Made by a program: the position numbers and the translations under genes. A stretch of DNA of 5,761 bases, taken from positions 1-5,761 of the forward strand of contig WJJW01000396.1 of the NCBI GenBank assembly GCA_014729455.1, read 5' to 3'. Below the pieces are notes generated by a model. It was not told the DNA's origin, ran no database searches, and saw nothing but the letters and a program-made list of their open reading frames with translations. The first letter of the stretch is position 1, and every line of letters starts with the position of its first letter. The stretch comes from Candidatus Eiseniibacteriota bacterium (GTDB lineage Bacteria > Eisenbacteria > RBG-16-71-46 > CAIMUX01 > VGJL01). Below, in pieces: positions 4,747-5,761 of the stretch.

Positions 4747-5761
4747 ATGAGACCAGCCGTTCGTTTCCTGGATGGGACGCTTCGCGATTCCATCATCGAC
4801 GAGGCGCGCACGCTCCTCGATCGCCTGGGGATGCAGATCCACAACGAGAACGCGCGGGATCTGCTCGCCGACCACGGGGCCTCGGTCGACGCGTCGTCGG
4901 GACGCGTGCGGATCCCCGGGGCGCTGATCGACCGCGCGATCGAATCCGCTCCCCGCGCCTTCGGGCTGTTCGATTCCGCCGGCGCGCAGACACACGACCT
5001 CTCGGGGGATCACGTCCACTTCACCCCCGGCTCGGCTGCGATCCACATCCTCGATCCCGAGACCGGCGCGATGCGGAAGCCGGACACCGCCGACTACGTG
5101 CGCTACGCGATGCTGGTCGACCGGCTCGAGTGGATCGCCGCGCAGAGCACGGCGCTGATTCCGGCGGACGTCGACGAACGGATCTCCGACAGCTACCGGC
5201 TCTTCCTGAGCCTGCTCTACGGCCGCAAGCCGGTCGTCACGGGCGCGTTCACGATCGAGTCGTTCACCGTGATGCGGGACCTGCAGGAGATCGTCCGCGG
5301 TTCGGGCGAGGCGCTCCGGGAGAAGCCGCTGGCGGTCTTCTCCTGCTGTCCGACGGCTCCCCTGAAGTGGAGCGAGGTCACCGCCCAGAACGTCCTCGAC
5401 TGCGCCCGGGCCCGGGTCCCGGTCGAGTTCATCTCGATGCCGCTGTCCGGCTTCATGGCGCCGGTCACGCTGGTCGGGACCCTGGTCCAGCACACCGCCG
5501 AGACGCTGAGCGGGGTCGTCTTGAGCCAGCTCGCCCGGCCCGGGGCGCCGGTCCTGTGGGGAGGCTCTCCCGCGGTCTTCGACGTTCGCTACGAGACCAC
5601 CCCGATGGGGGCGATCGAGACGCAGATGATCGACTGCGCGGCGAACGAGATCGGCAAGCAGTTCGGTCTGCCGACGCAGGCGTACATCTCGCTGAGCGAC
5701 GCGAAGCGGCTGGACGCCCAGGCGGGGCTCGAGACGGCGATGGGAGCGGTCCTCGCCGCTC
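4747..5761 (+). CDS. Trimethylamine methyltransferase (MttB) family protein, non-pyrrolysine type, 3'-truncated by window
   Basis: The first 338 codons of a gene whose family is usually 470-500 residues long; it runs off the right edge. The MTTB signature is clear along the whole fragment. It covers the N-terminal helix with LLDRLGMQIHNENARDLL (23-40), VRIPGALIDRAIESAPRAF (54-72), FTPGSAAIHILD (92-103), TGAMRKPDTADYV (106-118), VVTGAFT (163-169), FSCCPTAPLKW (198-208), ISMPLSGFMAPVTLVGTL (229-246) and LWGGSPAVFDVRYETTPMGAIE (270-291). These TIM-barrel enzymes move a methyl group from a methylated amine to the cobalt of a partner corrinoid protein. True MttB carries pyrrolysine, encoded by in-frame TAG, near residue 334 of 495. 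The matching stretch here (about 305-325, ISLSDAK and LDAQAGLE) is read through with ordinary codons. It is therefore a non-Pyl homologue, like MtgB, which demethylates glycine betaine. The substrate cannot be assigned, and the corrinoid protein is not in the window. Confidence 0.95.
   Translation, partial: MRPAVRFLDGTLRDSIIDEARTLLDRLGMQIHNENARDLLADHGASVDASSGRVRIPGALIDRAIESAPRAFGLFDSAGAQTHDLSGDHVHFTPGSAAIHILDPETGAMRKPDTADYVRYAMLVDRLEWIAAQSTALIPADVDERISDSYRLFLSLLYGRKPVVTGAFTIESFTVMRDLQEIVRGSGEALREKPLAVFSCCPTAPLKWSEVTAQNVLDCARARVPVEFISMPLSGFMAPVTLVGTLVQHTAETLSGVVLSQLARPGAPVLWGGSPAVFDVRYETTPMGAIETQMIDCAANEIGKQFGLPTQAYISLSDAKRLDAQAGLETAMGAVLAA

Noticed and set aside
3805..5493. Long minus-strand open frame (562 codons) opposite the second methyltransferase and the MttB-family gene
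   Set aside because: It lies antisense to two strongly recognised genes, has no domain signature, and is rich in Arg, Asp and Pro as expected of a shadow.
5650..5720. A pyrrolysine (amber) codon in the MttB-family gene
   Set aside because: Reading this stretch in frame gives only sense codons, and no TAG occurs in frame before the window ends.

Overview
This is a GC-rich (roughly two-thirds G+C), densely coded bacterial chromosomal segment. It holds six protein genes and no RNA gene, insertion sequence or CRISPR array. The two edge genes are cut by the window. Composition and codon use look uniform (third positions mostly G/C, Ile almost always ATC), so nothing suggests a recently acquired island. 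The taxon cannot be fixed from the sequence. A secreted beta-helix protein opening with a DGTG..PTIQ.AID.A..GDTI..GPGTY block, beside a corrinoid methyltransferase, fits GC-rich uncultured lineages of the Eisenbacteria, Gemmatimonadota or Myxococcota type, but this is a weak inference.

Left part, minus strand (1-2054): a membrane-anchored MutS-family ATPase (2054 to 246) is followed 39 bases downstream by the start of an exported right-handed beta-helix protein (206 to beyond base 1). Neither has a visible Shine-Dalgarno sequence. Both have a -10-like hexamer only 6-7 bases before the start codon, which suggests leaderless transcripts.

Middle, plus strand (2125-4668): a 147-base divergent intergenic region carries an extended -10 promoter for a likely three-gene operon. 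The operon encodes an aldo/keto reductase (2202-3188, intact D-Y-K-H tetrad), a class I SAM methyltransferase joined to it by a GTGA overlap (3185-3853), and a second, dissimilar class I SAM methyltransferase 14 bases further on (3868-4668).

Right part, plus strand (4681-5761): an extended -10 promoter (TGGTATACT) and a short leader with two adjacent hairpins and a strong ribosome binding site precede a trimethylamine methyltransferase (MttB) family gene. It is cut at the right edge after 338 codons. No amber codon occurs in the part visible, including the region where pyrrolysine is expected in true MttB, so this looks like a non-pyrrolysine member of the kind that includes glycine betaine methyltransferase MtgB. 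A working hypothesis is that the reductase, the two SAM methyltransferases and the MttB homologue share a role in methylated-amine or one-carbon metabolism. The substrate is unknown, and the expected corrinoid protein and reactivase would lie beyond the right edge.
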